Source: Pseudogymnoascus destructans | Taxonomy: Eukaryota > Ascomycota > Leotiomycetes > Thelebolales > Thelebolaceae | Length of the DNA: 64,000 nt | Assembly: GCF_001641265.1 (NCBI RefSeq) | Contig: NW_020167547.1 | Coordinates: 1 to 64,000 of the forward strand | Direction of reading: 5' to 3' | The notes under the pieces: generated by a model | Told to the model about the DNA's origin: nothing | Databases searched by the model: none | What the model saw: only the letters and a program-made list of their open reading frames with translations | Part shown: in pieces, positions 43,123 through 54,259 of the stretch | How positions within the stretch are numbered: the stretch's first letter is position 1 | How the letters are laid out: every line of letters starts with the position of its first letter | Translations under genes and position numbers: made by a program

Positions 43123-43867
43123 ATTAACAAGATGATTTCCTGACTAGAGGCAAAAACAAGAAGCACTCTCAGGTTGATGTCCAGTATCTCAGATATACCA
43201 AGTAGAAACGTGGTCAAAGATTCTGCAGGGAAGAAAATGACCACAGCTACTTTATGTTTCGTCCCTGGCTCGGAAATATGGACCAGTGCTGCAAGTCCCT
43301 TTATCTCATCGGAGAGCACACCTCGACTACTCACTAATGCTGCATAATTGTTCTTTTGAGGCGGAACTAAGACGGGATAAACTCGACCGGCGGTGTAGGT
43401 CTATCATCTGTTTTCTGTCGTTTCACTGCATCTTCGAGGAGCTGGAGCCTCTGTACCTACCCCGAATTATCCTTTTCATTCCCGTCTTCCCGAGGTCAGA
43501 TAGTAGCTGAGATGTGGAACGGTAGGTATCGACGTCTGGTGTTCCACTTTTTAGAAAATATTGCCATGGCAATGACCTAATTGGGTATATTCGTTCCGAA
43601 CCTTGTTCAGTTGGTGGGCCCCTTATAAAAGCCACTAGTAGCGATCTGCATAAGGGTGGATCCAAGCAGCTCCACACTAGGACCCTGGTTCACACCCCTG
43701 TTTATAGATCCCGGGGCTCCCGAAGCCGAAGGTGACTCCAGACGATATTTACACCTCTGTTATAAGGCAAACAGCAACCCAGTATTCTCAATCGGGAGGA
43801 CCTTTATCTACGGTTCCATTGCTTCTAAATTGTTTAAAAATTGATCACATCACGGCTTGTTGGTAAA
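43123..43867. promoter_or_regulatory. Divergent promoter region ANL ligase / TauD oxygenase
   Basis: 745 bp between two start codons pointing away from each other. No gene is supported here and no specific operator was recognised. It is the likely shared control region. Confidence 0.4.
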
Positions 43868-45301
43868 ATGGCAAAAGTCCGACCTTCCCCGATTGAGTCC
43901 CTGGAGGCCTACAAGCACATTTCCCCAGACTCGGGGGAACCAACCGCGATCCACCCCAACTACAACCCCAAAATCAAGGCCCATGTTCCCCAGGACTCTC
44001 CTCACAAAGAGTTTACACCCCCGAAAGATCGGGGGTTCTACGCTGATCCAAAGAAGAAGGCATTGTTTGCCGTCACCACACCCGCTGATGTGACTGAAAG
44101 CATCGGTATCTATCTCCGAAATGCAGAACCGACATAGACTGATGACCTCTAGGCACTGAGCTACAGAATGTTCAATTAAGCCAATTAGATACGAAGCAAT
44201 TGGATGAGCTTGCTGCACTTGTCAATGAACGCGGTGTTGTCTTCTTCCGAGACCAAGACTTGACAACTGAGAGGCAAGTTGAGATATTTGAGCATTTTGG
44301 GGTTTTGGACACGCATCCCACTCAAAAAGTACTTGGTCGTATCTCCTCACCCGGTAGAGAAAGAACTTGCCCTTTCTGACACCTGCCAGGATACGAAGCA
44401 TTTCATTGTCGGAGGAAACAACGCAGATTGGCGGACGCTTTTGAAATACACTCCGTGGCCAATGTCGGACTTCCATTCTGACACGAGCTTTGAGATCAAC
44501 CGTATGCCCCCTCTACTTACTATCAAGTTCCTCTCTAATGAAGGACAGCCCCAAGCTATTCTCTCCTTCGCATGGAGGAGCATCCTTCTGTCGGTGGAGA
44601 CACGGCCTGGGTGTCTGGGTATGGCCTTTATGATGAGCTTAGCCCCCACATGCAAAAGCTTCTAGAAGGATTGCATGCTGTGCACACCTCGCGTTTGCAA
44701 TACGATACCTTGATTGTGAGCTCTGACCTTCTGTTCCCGTCCCTCAGTACCAGTAATATCTTGAAACCACGATACACAAAGTAGCTGACCCTTTCTTCCA
44801 GGACTACTTCGGCGATGAACCCCGCCGTCCACCGATGGATACACATCATCCTGCGATTCGAACACACCCTGTCACTGGCCTGAAGTCTCTTAATGTCAAT
44901 CTCGTTTATTGCACTGGCTTTGCCGAGTTGAAGAAGGCGGAGTCAGATGCTCTTCTTCAGTTCCTGACCCTGCTTATTCACAGTTCGGATGACCACTACG
45001 TCAGATGGAAGTGGCAACCAGGAAGTATCGCCTTATGGGATAACGTAAGACATCTAGACCGTCGATAGCCATTTGGTCGATGCTGACAGGCGTGTAGAGA
45101 TCAAGTCTTCATCGGATCATACCAGGAAACTACCAGTCGGGTATAAGGAGAGGTATCAGAACTACTGTCTTTGGGGAGAAACGTGAGTCCCATAATTTCA
45201 GGCCTGGCAAGACTCACCTAACAGAAGCAGCTTTCTATGACCCGAAGAGTGAAGGCCGGATGCAAAGAGAAGAGCGGCTTATTGCTGAGAGCAAGAAATG
45301 A
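43868..45301 (+). CDS. TauD/TfdA-family 2-oxoglutarate dioxygenase
   Basis: Seven exons: 43868-44105, 44153-44328, 44390-44501, 44549-44715, 44802-45044, 45098-45182 and 45231-45301, giving 363 residues. All introns are GT-AG; the last acceptor is the second of two nearby AGs because it gives GEKPFYDPKSEGR. The protein has the TauD fold: ELAALVNERGVVFFRDQDL, the iron motif HSD in MSDFHSDTSFE, GGDTAWVSGYGLYDELSPHM, the distal His in SSLHRIIPGNY and the 2OG-binding Arg in GIRTTVFGE. Members in fungi hydroxylate sulfonates, amino acids or specialised metabolites. Nothing suggests decay. No signal peptide; cytosolic. Confidence 0.9.
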
Positions 45302-45717
45302 TTTGGTACTTGCGGCATGGCGTGCCTACAAATGGTACGAAGCCTCTAGTCGTAATCCATAGTTTTTATCTCTAGCCATAGATTGAAAAAAGCTTATATA
45401 CGTATGTTCTCTTTACTGTCAAATGGCAATTCCGTGTAACTTCATGTTTCTCATCACCAAAATGGCAACTCCGTGCAACTTCATGCTTCTGATCGACACA
45501 TTTACTTCATTATCTATTTTAGTCGCACACAAAACTTCGAAAATAACATCATTACAAAAATCCAATCTATTTAGCGCCGTACTGCCATGATTTCCACACA
45601 TAAACATTATGCCCCCAAAAATAAACACGAGACATATTGTACTGGCCGTAGATGTTACATCGTCGATTAATTTTCCCAATATACAAATACGTAGTGCTCC
45701 CTGCCATAATCTTACAC
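45302..45717. other. Convergent intergenic with a short direct repeat
   Basis: Two ~36 bp direct copies of an AAATGGCAAYTCCGTGYAAC-type sequence at about 45421-45495. Otherwise nothing. Confidence 0.5.
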
Positions 45718-48053
45718 TCAGTATGAATACTTCTCCATCGTAGAAATCATAGGCAGAATGGTGAGTGCCTGTGTTGACACAACAAAGACTAAGAAAATAT
45801 CAGTCATCTAGAGTCACTGAGATTGTGCGCGATATCGAATAACATACCTGGTACGACCCAGAAACTTGCAAGATAACCCTGGCGTATGAGTGATTGGATC
45901 GCTTCAGGCAGCAGTGCCACTACAGAGGAATCATCCAAAATTCTCTGGATAATTTGATCCTGGTACGGGTCAGGGTTTTTCTTTATGAAAGAGGTGAGGC
46001 ATGGGACCGACCTTTGTATAACCTGGGATTTCAGTCATTATTTTCTGCAAGGTGACGTGGAACTGGTGCTTCAAAAGCCCCGAGCTAATGCTTATGCCCA
46101 GGGCGACACCGATTTGTTGGCTCATATAGTACATGCTAATAGCTGTGGCCATATATTGCTTCGAAGAACACTGGTACAAGCCGATGAACTGTGCAGAGAG
46201 GGCTATGCCACCAAAGAGACCGAATGGAAAAGTAGTCATGATTCCCTCCCAAACGCCTAAATGAGTTTCATGCATTAGTTAGCTTTTATTTGAGATTGCT
46301 TTCAAAGCCAAATCCTTGCTCTGGTGGGGAAAGATAATGAGGATTCGTAAGGTAGAGCTTGCACTTTGACATACCGATAGTATGAGGCCATCGGATAAGG
46401 ATCGCCACGGAATTGGTGATGCAGAAGAACAGCGAGACGATAGAAAGCTTTTTGTAAGTTCCAAATCTAAGGACAGGTATTAGTTATTAGGTAGGTCTCA
46501 AAGGAAGGAGGAGCCGGGCGTACCTTTTGATTATTTGTCCTGCGAGCAGAGCACCTATAGCGTTTCCAATACTAAAAGGAGCTGTTCGCCCCCCACCTTC
46601 TGCATCTGAGGCTCCCCGAGTATTTGCAAAGTAAGGTGCTATTTGAGAAACGAACTTTGGTTTGTCAGTGAAGTAAACAGACAAGGCAATAGGCTCACTT
46701 ACCCCATAACCGCTCGCAACTATAAGTAACTAGCAAACAAGTCAGTATGCGCCTTGTGACCCAGGAGAGAATTCAAATACCTGTCCAGCACAAAATGCAC
46801 CTATCTCTGTTTTCAAAAGCTTCAAGGGCATCAAGAGCTCCCTATTACCGGGAAAGGTCTCGAAGACAAGAAAGGCTAATGTGGAGATTGCGCCAATAAC
46901 AATCAAACTCTGAACAAGAGAATGCGACCCGGACAGCGAGCCCTGTAAATCGATGACTGCCAAAAGCGAGGATATTGCTATGGCAAGAGTGATCGCCCCT
47001 GGGAAATCGAAAGCCAGGACAGATTCTTCTCGCTGTTGTTCCTCTTGCTGTTCTACTTTTGGGCACATAACTTCGAAGCTCTTCGCCATAAGCAAACAAG
47101 AAGCAGCTGCGATTGGGACTTGGCCGAGAAATAACCTTTGGAAACATTAGCAATAATTCATAGAAAAGACGCGACTGGGTGCCTACCATCTCCATCCAAT
47201 TGCTCCAGCGAGAAACCCGCCAAGCGGGCCACCCCCTGAGAGTCCGATTGTTGAGGCTATATTGACATAACTTCGTAAAACCGCGACGTCGGAAGAGTCG
47301 GCGAGCTCTGTTTAAAAAAGTCAGCTGGCACAGCTATTGTAGAAAATAGTGCTACCAACGCACCTGTGATGATAATGGAAGCCAGAGAGACCATCCCTGA
47401 TGCCCCGCAGCCGGCAACAACCCTACCCAAAATCACCTGCCAATAGGTTTGACCTATTCCGCTATTCTCATGTAAGTACGTTTGAAAGGCAACGGTCATA
47501 TCTGAATAATTCTGGGCTATCACTTACCAGAGTGTGCTACCAATACAAAATGTACAGTACGCCACCAGTAGAGGGCGTAGGCTACCATAACTATCACTTA
47601 ATCTTCCATACTATTGAGGTCTGTTAGTGAAATTGACAGGAGTTCGTCCTCAAGAACCGAATCTATCAAACGCTTCAACAACTAGAAGTAGCTCACCAGC
47701 GGCAATGTTACGCAATACCCCATCGTGAAACTCGTCATCATCCATGACGAGTTCTGAAGGCTATTAAATCGTGACGCTATCGTCTCATGAGTCGCCCACA
47801 CAAGAGAGGTATCCGCGTATGCCAAGAGGATTCCTGCAAAGTTCATCAGATTAAAATGTGCTGACAGGATGGGCAAGAACCACTGCTTACCGATAAGTGC
47901 TCCAACCTGCCATAGTCTAAATATTTTACTGTTTTTCTCAGGCTCGGTTTTTGCTTGCTTTGGCAGTAACTGGGTTGTTTCGTCCGCAGATTCTTCACCA
48001 AATCCGCTCATGCTTGAAGTTCGAGATAGGGTACAGGAACTTGAAGAGGACAT
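45718..48053 (-). CDS. MFS transporter, DHA2/vacuolar basic amino acid type
   Basis: Twelve exons can be joined in frame from ATG 48053 to TGA 45718, with eleven short GT-AG introns. The N-terminal ~50 residues are Ser-rich and soluble (ADETTQLLPKQ, a possible acidic dileucine sorting signal). Then come DTSLVWATHETIASRFNSLQ, the MFS motif YGRLSDSYG, GRVVAGCGASGMVSLASIII, GLSGGGPLGGFLAGAIGWRW and many membrane helices, probably 14. The sequence resembles fungal VBA-like vacuolar amino acid permeases and DHA2 drug exporters; substrate not predictable. Introns were assigned by eye, so one or two splice sites may be off. It sits beside two oxygenases and an adenylating enzyme, as exporters do in metabolic clusters. 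Confidence 0.82.
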
Positions 48054-48477
48054 CGGAAGCCGGTCCTTCGGGACAGTATGCCAGCGCTTGATATGCGTGT
48101 GAAGGAAATCAACCTGGGTTTAACTGTGGCGTATGTGGCTGCAAGACGAGAGTACGAGGACGATGAGAATGCACATGAATACTGAAAGGAGTCAAAGATG
48201 AGATAGCGAGAGGCAGTGGCGGATGTATAGGAGGCGAATCCGGCACCCCAATAACGAATCTAAAGGAGCAGATTCCAACGGAGCTCCGGAAAGAGAATCT
48301 CCCCGTGCACAACCTACAGCAAAATAACCGCATTCGCTCTGTTTACGCACGGGCTCGTACAAATTCTTTCGGCGCTGAATTTTAGCCCATCCTCTGAATG
48401 GCTCACTCACCCTTCGTCTCACTTTGGTTCGAGGGCCAATGGCTCAAGTATACCTCATCCCGAGTCTTTCCTTGGGT
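48054..48477. other. Intergenic, no gene recognised
   Basis: Upstream region of the transporter gene; nothing further seen. Confidence 0.4.
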
Positions 48478-48690
48478 TGCAAGACAAGAGCTGAAGCCTA
48501 CTATACCTTACCATTTGCCTTGCTTCATATTGCAAGAGAAGAGCTGAAGCCTACTGTACCTTACCATTTGCCTTGCTTCATATTGCAAGAGAAGAGCTGA
48601 AGCCTACTGTACCTCATCCTATGTCTCGCCTCATATTGCAAGACAAGAGCTGAGATCTCTCGTGCATTACTGATTCAGCTGGGATATACA
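48478..48690. repeat. Tandem 53 bp repeat
   Basis: A unit starting TGCAAGASAAGAGCTGA recurs at 48478, 48531, 48584 and 48637 (exact 53 bp period, third and fourth copies diverging). A distant relative lies near 48800. Confidence 0.85.
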
Positions 48691-48965
48691 GAGATCTATA
48701 CTTTCCTGCACGCCACTTCTGTTTTTGTAATAAAAGGCTGGGGTCTTTCCGGGGTCTTTGCTCCATTCGTAAAAGCGCTGGCAGTGGGACAGGTTTCATA
48801 TTGTAAGACAACAGCTGAAGGCTAGCGCACGACCCTATATCTCGCTGCATTTAGTAACTTACCAAAAGAAAAAAGTATGTAAAATGAATTAAGGGCCGAT
48901 TTTCTAAGAACACGTAAATAACAACTATTTTTACATATTATATTAAATGAAGTTTATTTTCTCTA

Positions 48966-49388
48966 ACGTACATGTATAACGAACCGGCCAAACAAGCGAA
49001 CCGGCCAATCCATTTTACACCTTAAATCACGAATTTCATAACTTAATATCTCAACAACCCTTTAATAATAAGTTATAAAAATATGTACTTAGCCTTTTAT
49101 AAGCATTTAAAGTACTCTATTTGATTTTTAAAGCAATTAGTATTGTAGTTATTAAGATATTGAGTTTTAGCCCCCACTTTTGACCTAATTCTTAGTATCT
49201 TAATAACTACAATACTAATTGCTTTAAAAATCAAATAGAGTACTTTAAATGCTTATAAAAGGCTAAGTACATATTTTTATAACTTATTATTAAAGGGTTG
49301 TTGAGATATTAAGTTATGAATTCGTGATTTAAGGTGTAAAATGGATTGGCCGGTTCGCTTGTTTGGCCGGTTCGTTATACATGTACGT
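48966..49388. mobile_element. Foldback MITE: near-perfect hairpin of ~198 bp arms
   Basis: TA flanks both ends (48964-48965, 49389-49390). The left arm reads ACGTACATGTATAACGAACC... and the right arm is its reverse complement with one single-base indel and two changes near the loop. The loop is about 25 bases around 49170-49195. No coding capacity. The tip is shared with sequence at 56287. Confidence 0.92.
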
Positions 49389-49390
49389 TA

Positions 49391-49903
49391 TATACTAACT
49401 AATCTATGTTAATTTTTAGATAATAAGAAAAAGAGAACCTGTTATTATAAATAGAGTAAAACATGTTTAGTGAGTTATACCGATAAAAGGTGTGGGTAGT
49501 TTAGGAGGTTATAGTGAGTAATATCTTGAAGATATCTAGTGAGCTACATGCTATAATTGAATTTAAATCTAAAGTAGAAAGGCGGTAAGGTGAGTAAAAG
49601 AATCTTTACCAGGGTTGTGCAGGGTATTTAGATCTTTTGCCCATGAATTAAATTGATTAAAATGATACTTGGTGACTTGATATAAATGTTTATATTCTAG
49701 TTAGGGTGGTGCGGGGGAACTAGTTCTGCATTTCAGCCGCTTCGTGATTCCCCACCGACCCACTACATGTTATAGCTGAACTGAGATATGATGCAACGGT
49801 CTACTTAGCACAGACACTTCATTATCTTTGCAAACTCGACGTGATTCTACCAAATCTCACACATTCAGACACAACAGAGCGGAATACGCATTTCCCAATC
49901 AAC
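49391..49903. other. Intergenic, no gene recognised
   Basis: AT-rich. Promoter of the following gene is presumably in the last 150 bases. Confidence 0.4.
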
Positions 49904-50830
49904 ATGGCAAGCCACCTTTCAGACCCTGCCAATGGAGCGGCCCTTGGCGGCACTTCTATTGCCCAGATCTCGACCATCTCGCTCCCACGACTCCTCAAAA
50001 AAGATCCCGCTGAGATTGCTCTCCTCAACAAAGTGTGCTCCGGGGCAGGCTTTTTTTATCTGGACTTCCGTGGAGATGCGGAGAGCAAAGGTGTGCTTGC
50101 ACATCTCTCCGACGTCAATACGGTAGTTGAGAAGTACTTCGACCAGCCCGACGAGGCCAAAGCAGGGGACGCCAGGCTTGACATCAAAGCTTCCCAGGAT
50201 TTCGGATATAAGAGGGGCCACGGGGGTGAGTCGTTCGAGGTAAGAATGCGCGACCCCCGGTCTGGTAGATCATACCCATGGTATCTCTGCTGACCTAATG
50301 GAAATTAGATATCACGAGACGAAATTACATCAGACGGCGCTTCTGTCTCGAAAATGCCGCAGCTGTTCCAGCATGATTGGGCCAAGATCAGCAGCTTCAT
50401 TGCTAGTTGTGACGAGGCTTGCTTGACATTGCTCAAAAGTCTCTCAGAAGATTTCATGCTGCACCACCGCGTCGATCACCCCAGCGACACTGGACTGAAA
50501 TTTGTCCTCCACCCATCCCTGGCTCGGTTGTCAGACGTTGGCGAAAACCTACACACGGACGGCGGAACCTTGACCCTTTTGTTTTACAAGGATTGGAGCA
50601 TCCATGCTTTTCTTCCCGACGCCGACAGATGGGCTTTCATCCCGCCACCCCCAGAAGGATGTACCCTGGTCAATATCGCCGACACACTGCAGGCTCTCTC
50701 GGAGGGGAAGCTGCATTCGCCAAAGCACAGAGTAACACAGCCAGTTGATGGCGCAAACAATCGGTACTTTCTCAGCTACTTCTTGAGGCCTGAAAATGAG
50801 TGGATCAATAAATGCAGCTCTACCAAGTAG
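49904..50830 (+). CDS. Isopenicillin-N-synthase-type 2OG-Fe(II) oxygenase
   Basis: Exons 49904-50239 and 50309-50830 with a 69 bp intron (GTAAGA...ATTAG) give 285 residues, somewhat short for a family usually 310-350. N-terminal DIOX_N-like segment: LPRLLKKDPAEIALLNKVCSG followed by FFYLDF. Iron ligands: HTDGGTLTLLFY (HxD) and the distal His in HSPKHRVTQP. The 2OG-binding pair is in NRYFLSYFLRP (R-x-S type). The usual GYK-like sequence before the core is present (DFGYKRGHGGESFE). Family members hydroxylate, desaturate or ring-close many small molecules. It is the second 2OG enzyme of this neighbourhood. Substrate unknown. Confidence 0.88.
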
Positions 50831-51229
50831 ACAGGGCATGGAACTGGTCTGGCCAGCATTCAATGGAATGCATGTCGTGACAAAAATGTGATCTCTCGAG
50901 ACTTTAGCATTTAGAATATATTACTGCTGCTGTGAAATTTGAATAGAAGCATTACACTATACTAAAATTATACTTTCCTCTCCGGATCGAGCTTAAGCCA
51001 CTTTGGTTTTGTGATAAGGCCGAAATAGCAATAGTAGTGATAAGGATGATAATATATTATATGGTGTTGTAAGGTGTAGAAAGCCACATATCGGAAGCTC
51101 CGCTAATCATCGAGACCCCTGTGACACTGAATATTGCGGATCAGCTTTTGAGTATTGGGAATTGCACTTCTAGAGAGCCGTCCAATTCCATTCATCTTAC
51201 TTTGGGCACTCAATAAACCCCGACTCATC
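50831..51229. other. Intergenic, no gene recognised
   Basis: Between two same-strand genes; nothing further seen. Confidence 0.4.
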
Positions 51230-53473
51230 ATGAACTCTCTCTTAGTTCAATGGTTTCCGACATTTGCTACTGTCGCTTCCGTGGTAGCCGTTATACTCTT
51301 AGCTCCATCTCGATCGAAAACTTGGCTCCGAAGGCATTGGAGCTTGAGGTTTGGCCACAATGTTTTTCGCAATAAATCGACTGAAATAAAGATTCAGATC
51401 AGCCATCGAAAGTGGGAAGCCCGCGACAAAGATGCCGATGATGAGAAGCTGGACGAACTCAAAAAGCTCAAGCAATTATACTACCAACTACACAATCTTG
51501 AGAAGTTCCCCGAAGTCCTTCCTCAGGCCAAGGGACTCTTGGTTTCATTGCTAGAGGAGACAAGCACAGCGGGTCGGACACTACCTCTACATGACAGTAT
51601 TCTGTCAGTTCATCCCTTCTCTCGGCATGCTCTGGAAGCGTTTCAACACAGGCGGGATCGTGGTATTGGAAAGGAATGGGAAGACTATAACATTAGACGA
51701 AAAGAAGGGTCTCCACGGGAGTTGGTCAGCGACAGGGAAGAAGCAATTTGGTGGTTGAAGCAACTTTCTCCCGTCAAGTATGTCGATGGCGCTTGGCTGG
51801 GTTATATTGGCAAGGTAACCACACCATTTGCCCTCTTGAAGACGATGAAAGGGGCATGGCAGATCTTGTCCGAAGAATTGGGTGATGGTGATTTGCGAAA
51901 GAACCACGTTCACTTGTACCACAAGCTGCTCGAAACTACCGCTCCGGACCTACCTACTGCAGAATCTCTCGACTTTGGTCACCCACGGCATCAGCTCAAC
52001 GAGCTTTCCGTATGGAAATCCGCAATCGCTCAACTACTGATTTCTCTCTTCCCGCATGAGTTTCTACCGGAGATCCTCGGATTCAACCTTCATTTTGAAG
52101 CTATTTCAACGGACACGCTAAAGGCCACTCGGGAATTGAAAGAAGTTGGAATAGACCCGTATTACTTCCTCCTCCACATATCGATAGACAACACCCATTC
52201 CGGCCACAGTGCAATTGCGATAGAGGTGGTTTGCGAATACATGAGGCACGTACTCGAAAGTGAAGGGCAGGAGGGTGCACAAAAGGCATGGGGAAAGCTT
52301 CAGGCAGGCTACCTCCTCTCGTCATGCTTGCCAGGAGCAGTTATTTGCCCATCCCAAAAACAATTGAATAGTGGCTCTAATATTTCTCTGAGCCCAGCAG
52401 AAGTCAAGGTAATCAACATATTCAGGGCCAAGGCACAGGTCGCCCATGGGTTTCATTGCAGTAGCCGGGTCAAAATCGGGTCCCGAAGCGTGGCCGACTG
52501 GCTTGACCCAGTCGCACTAGGATCCAAAGAATGGCAGAAGGGGCTGCTCGATGCGCTCAGTTCCAGCAAGTACTGGATTTGCAAGGGAGATAGTCGCAAA
52601 AGCCGCTTTATCCAAGAATTGCAATGGAACGGAAGAATGTTTGGCTCTTTCACCCAGGATGAATACAATGTCTTGACGAAATGGATTGATACCCTTCCCA
52701 ACAACTCTTCAATTCTGCGGACTCTCGATGCCATGGTGCAGAATGGCGATGATGACAACAACAAGGACATCCTTTCTGGATATCCTGTGTTTCAGCGACC
52801 CTTCAGTGGTTGGAGTTCGGGGATACCCAAAGCTTTCCAGCCAGCCACAACCTTGTTCAAGTTCCCAGAGCTCCCATCTCTGGACATTGGAGGCCGCCCG
52901 GTTATCGAGAAGCTACTACCGCTATGGATCTCTCACCCTTGTCTTCTCCAAATGTTTGTGTCGGTTCCAATCAGAACCAAGAACACGTTTGTCTGCTCAA
53001 TCATCAAGATTCTGCGTGCACAGGGAGGCTTCGACATCGAGAGAGAATGTCCTGCTGGGATGGATGAAGTCCAACGTACCAATAGCCTAGGCCTTGCCGG
53101 AATTGGTATAAATATGATAGTGCAACAGGGTCTCTCCCCTACCGCGCTACCCTCATTGAAGGAAATTCTCAAAATGTTTCCATCGGAATTTGCGGTTCAT
53201 ATGTTACACTTTTCGATGCGCCCAATGAGTCACAAGGGTATGCTGATTGGGATGGCAACTGCTTTTGCAAAGATGCATTCCGTACTATCAGAGTCTCAAT
53301 CCGGTCTGTTGTCTGTCCAGGATCAGGACATTTTGCAGAGGATAGCTCGTCGAGAATTAGAGGGGCTGGAGCATTGCTGGAAAGAACTAGAACAAGATGG
53401 AAAAACATATGCCGACTGCTGTGAGGGTTATGCCAAGACCGCAGATCAAATCAAGAGGTGTTTTGAATTGTGA
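51230..53473 (+). CDS. Membrane-anchored haem-oxygenase-fold diiron (iron-containing redox enzyme) protein
   Basis: Single exon; ATG 51230 gives 747 residues and is preferred because a membrane helix follows at once (LLVQWFPTFATVASVVAVILLA, residues 4-25, then basic residues). A central region looks like the iron-containing redox enzyme family: ILSEELGDGDLRKNHVHLYHKL (Glu215/216 and His226-231), FPHEFLPEILGFNLHFE (Glu281, Glu290) and LLHISIDNTHSGHSAIA (His316, Asp320, His323, His326). Bacterial enzymes of this fold (UndA, BesC, SznF) use two irons and O2 to cleave or N-oxygenate substrates. About 400 further residues show no domain I know. Larger than bacterial members. Function inferred only from the ligand pattern. 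Confidence 0.65.
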   Translation: MNSLLVQWFPTFATVASVVAVILLAPSRSKTWLRRHWSLRFGHNVFRNKSTEIKIQISHRKWEARDKDADDEKLDELKKLKQLYYQLHNLEKFPEVLPQAKGLLVSLLEETSTAGRTLPLHDSILSVHPFSRHALEAFQHRRDRGIGKEWEDYNIRRKEGSPRELVSDREEAIWWLKQLSPVKYVDGAWLGYIGKVTTPFALLKTMKGAWQILSEELGDGDLRKNHVHLYHKLLETTAPDLPTAESLDFGHPRHQLNELSVWKSAIAQLLISLFPHEFLPEILGFNLHFEAISTDTLKATRELKEVGIDPYYFLLHISIDNTHSGHSAIAIEVVCEYMRHVLESEGQEGAQKAWGKLQAGYLLSSCLPGAVICPSQKQLNSGSNISLSPAEVKVINIFRAKAQVAHGFHCSSRVKIGSRSVADWLDPVALGSKEWQKGLLDALSSSKYWICKGDSRKSRFIQELQWNGRMFGSFTQDEYNVLTKWIDTLPNNSSILRTLDAMVQNGDDDNNKDILSGYPVFQRPFSGWSSGIPKAFQPATTLFKFPELPSLDIGGRPVIEKLLPLWISHPCLLQMFVSVPIRTKNTFVCSIIKILRAQGGFDIERECPAGMDEVQRTNSLGLAGIGINMIVQQGLSPTALPSLKEILKMFPSEFAVHMLHFSMRPMSHKGMLIGMATAFAKMHSVLSESQSGLLSVQDQDILQRIARRELEGLEHCWKELEQDGKTYADCCEGYAKTADQIKRCFEL

Positions 53474-54259
53474 ATATCATATCGGAGGTAGAAGTCTGCG
53501 ATTACAGTTTCCGGCTCATATCGCAGTTTGTTTTGATGGTATTTGCAATTTAGAGACTAGAAATGAAAAAGTCTATCCGAATATTTCCTAAATCGATTCC
53601 ATGTACTTCAAATTTTGTGAAAGCCCATGTTAAAACCCACCTTCGCATCCGTTTATGAAATCAACCAAAAATGATATGCTTGTGCGACCTTGGGCCAAAA
53701 TCAGCTTCAGAATCGAAAAGCTCAGCAGTCTTCGTATTTTGTGTCCCCACTTCTCTGGTGGAGATCAACGTCGATCCCGCTGAGGAAGACTAACCTTTCG
53801 TCTCACACTGACAAGGACCTGGTACATCCCTCACAGCCCCGTGACACCTGAGAACAAAGGGCGTAGTCCAGTGGAACCTTGCATATCGGATAGACGGATG
53901 ACTCCGAACAGGGAAATTGATCAGGTTTTTGGCTTGAGTGTACTGCTGCAGCTCTTGGTTTCAGAACAGAGAGTCCGATAGCCCCAAACATCCCATTTTC
54001 AAAAACACTACGCCACCTTGACTTCAACCACTTATATCTCCAAGTGTGTCCGAAGGTGTGAGATTCGGGTTTTGCAGCAGATATGCTCCGAATATGACTT
54101 AGTGTGATAATAGAAGTACTCTGAGGGTAATGCATTTGCATAGATACTACAAGCGCATAGATACTACAAGCTTGATAAGGCGATGTCTTGAGTTCGTAGT
54201 ATAAAGCCGTGGCGTATACCCTCCCAGAACCCTCACCATTCTACATACCAACCAGTAAA
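53474..54259. other. Intergenic, no gene recognised
   Basis: Contains the 3' end of the previous gene and the promoter of the esterase gene; no clear elements. Confidence 0.4.

Noticed and set aside
43080..43334. Extra N-terminal exon of the ANL ligase
   Set aside because: No homologous motif and no good splice junction; ATG 43122 already gives a normal N-terminus.
48966..49388. Large hairpin as a structured RNA or terminator
   Set aside because: TA duplications at both tips and a related tip elsewhere indicate a foldback transposon.
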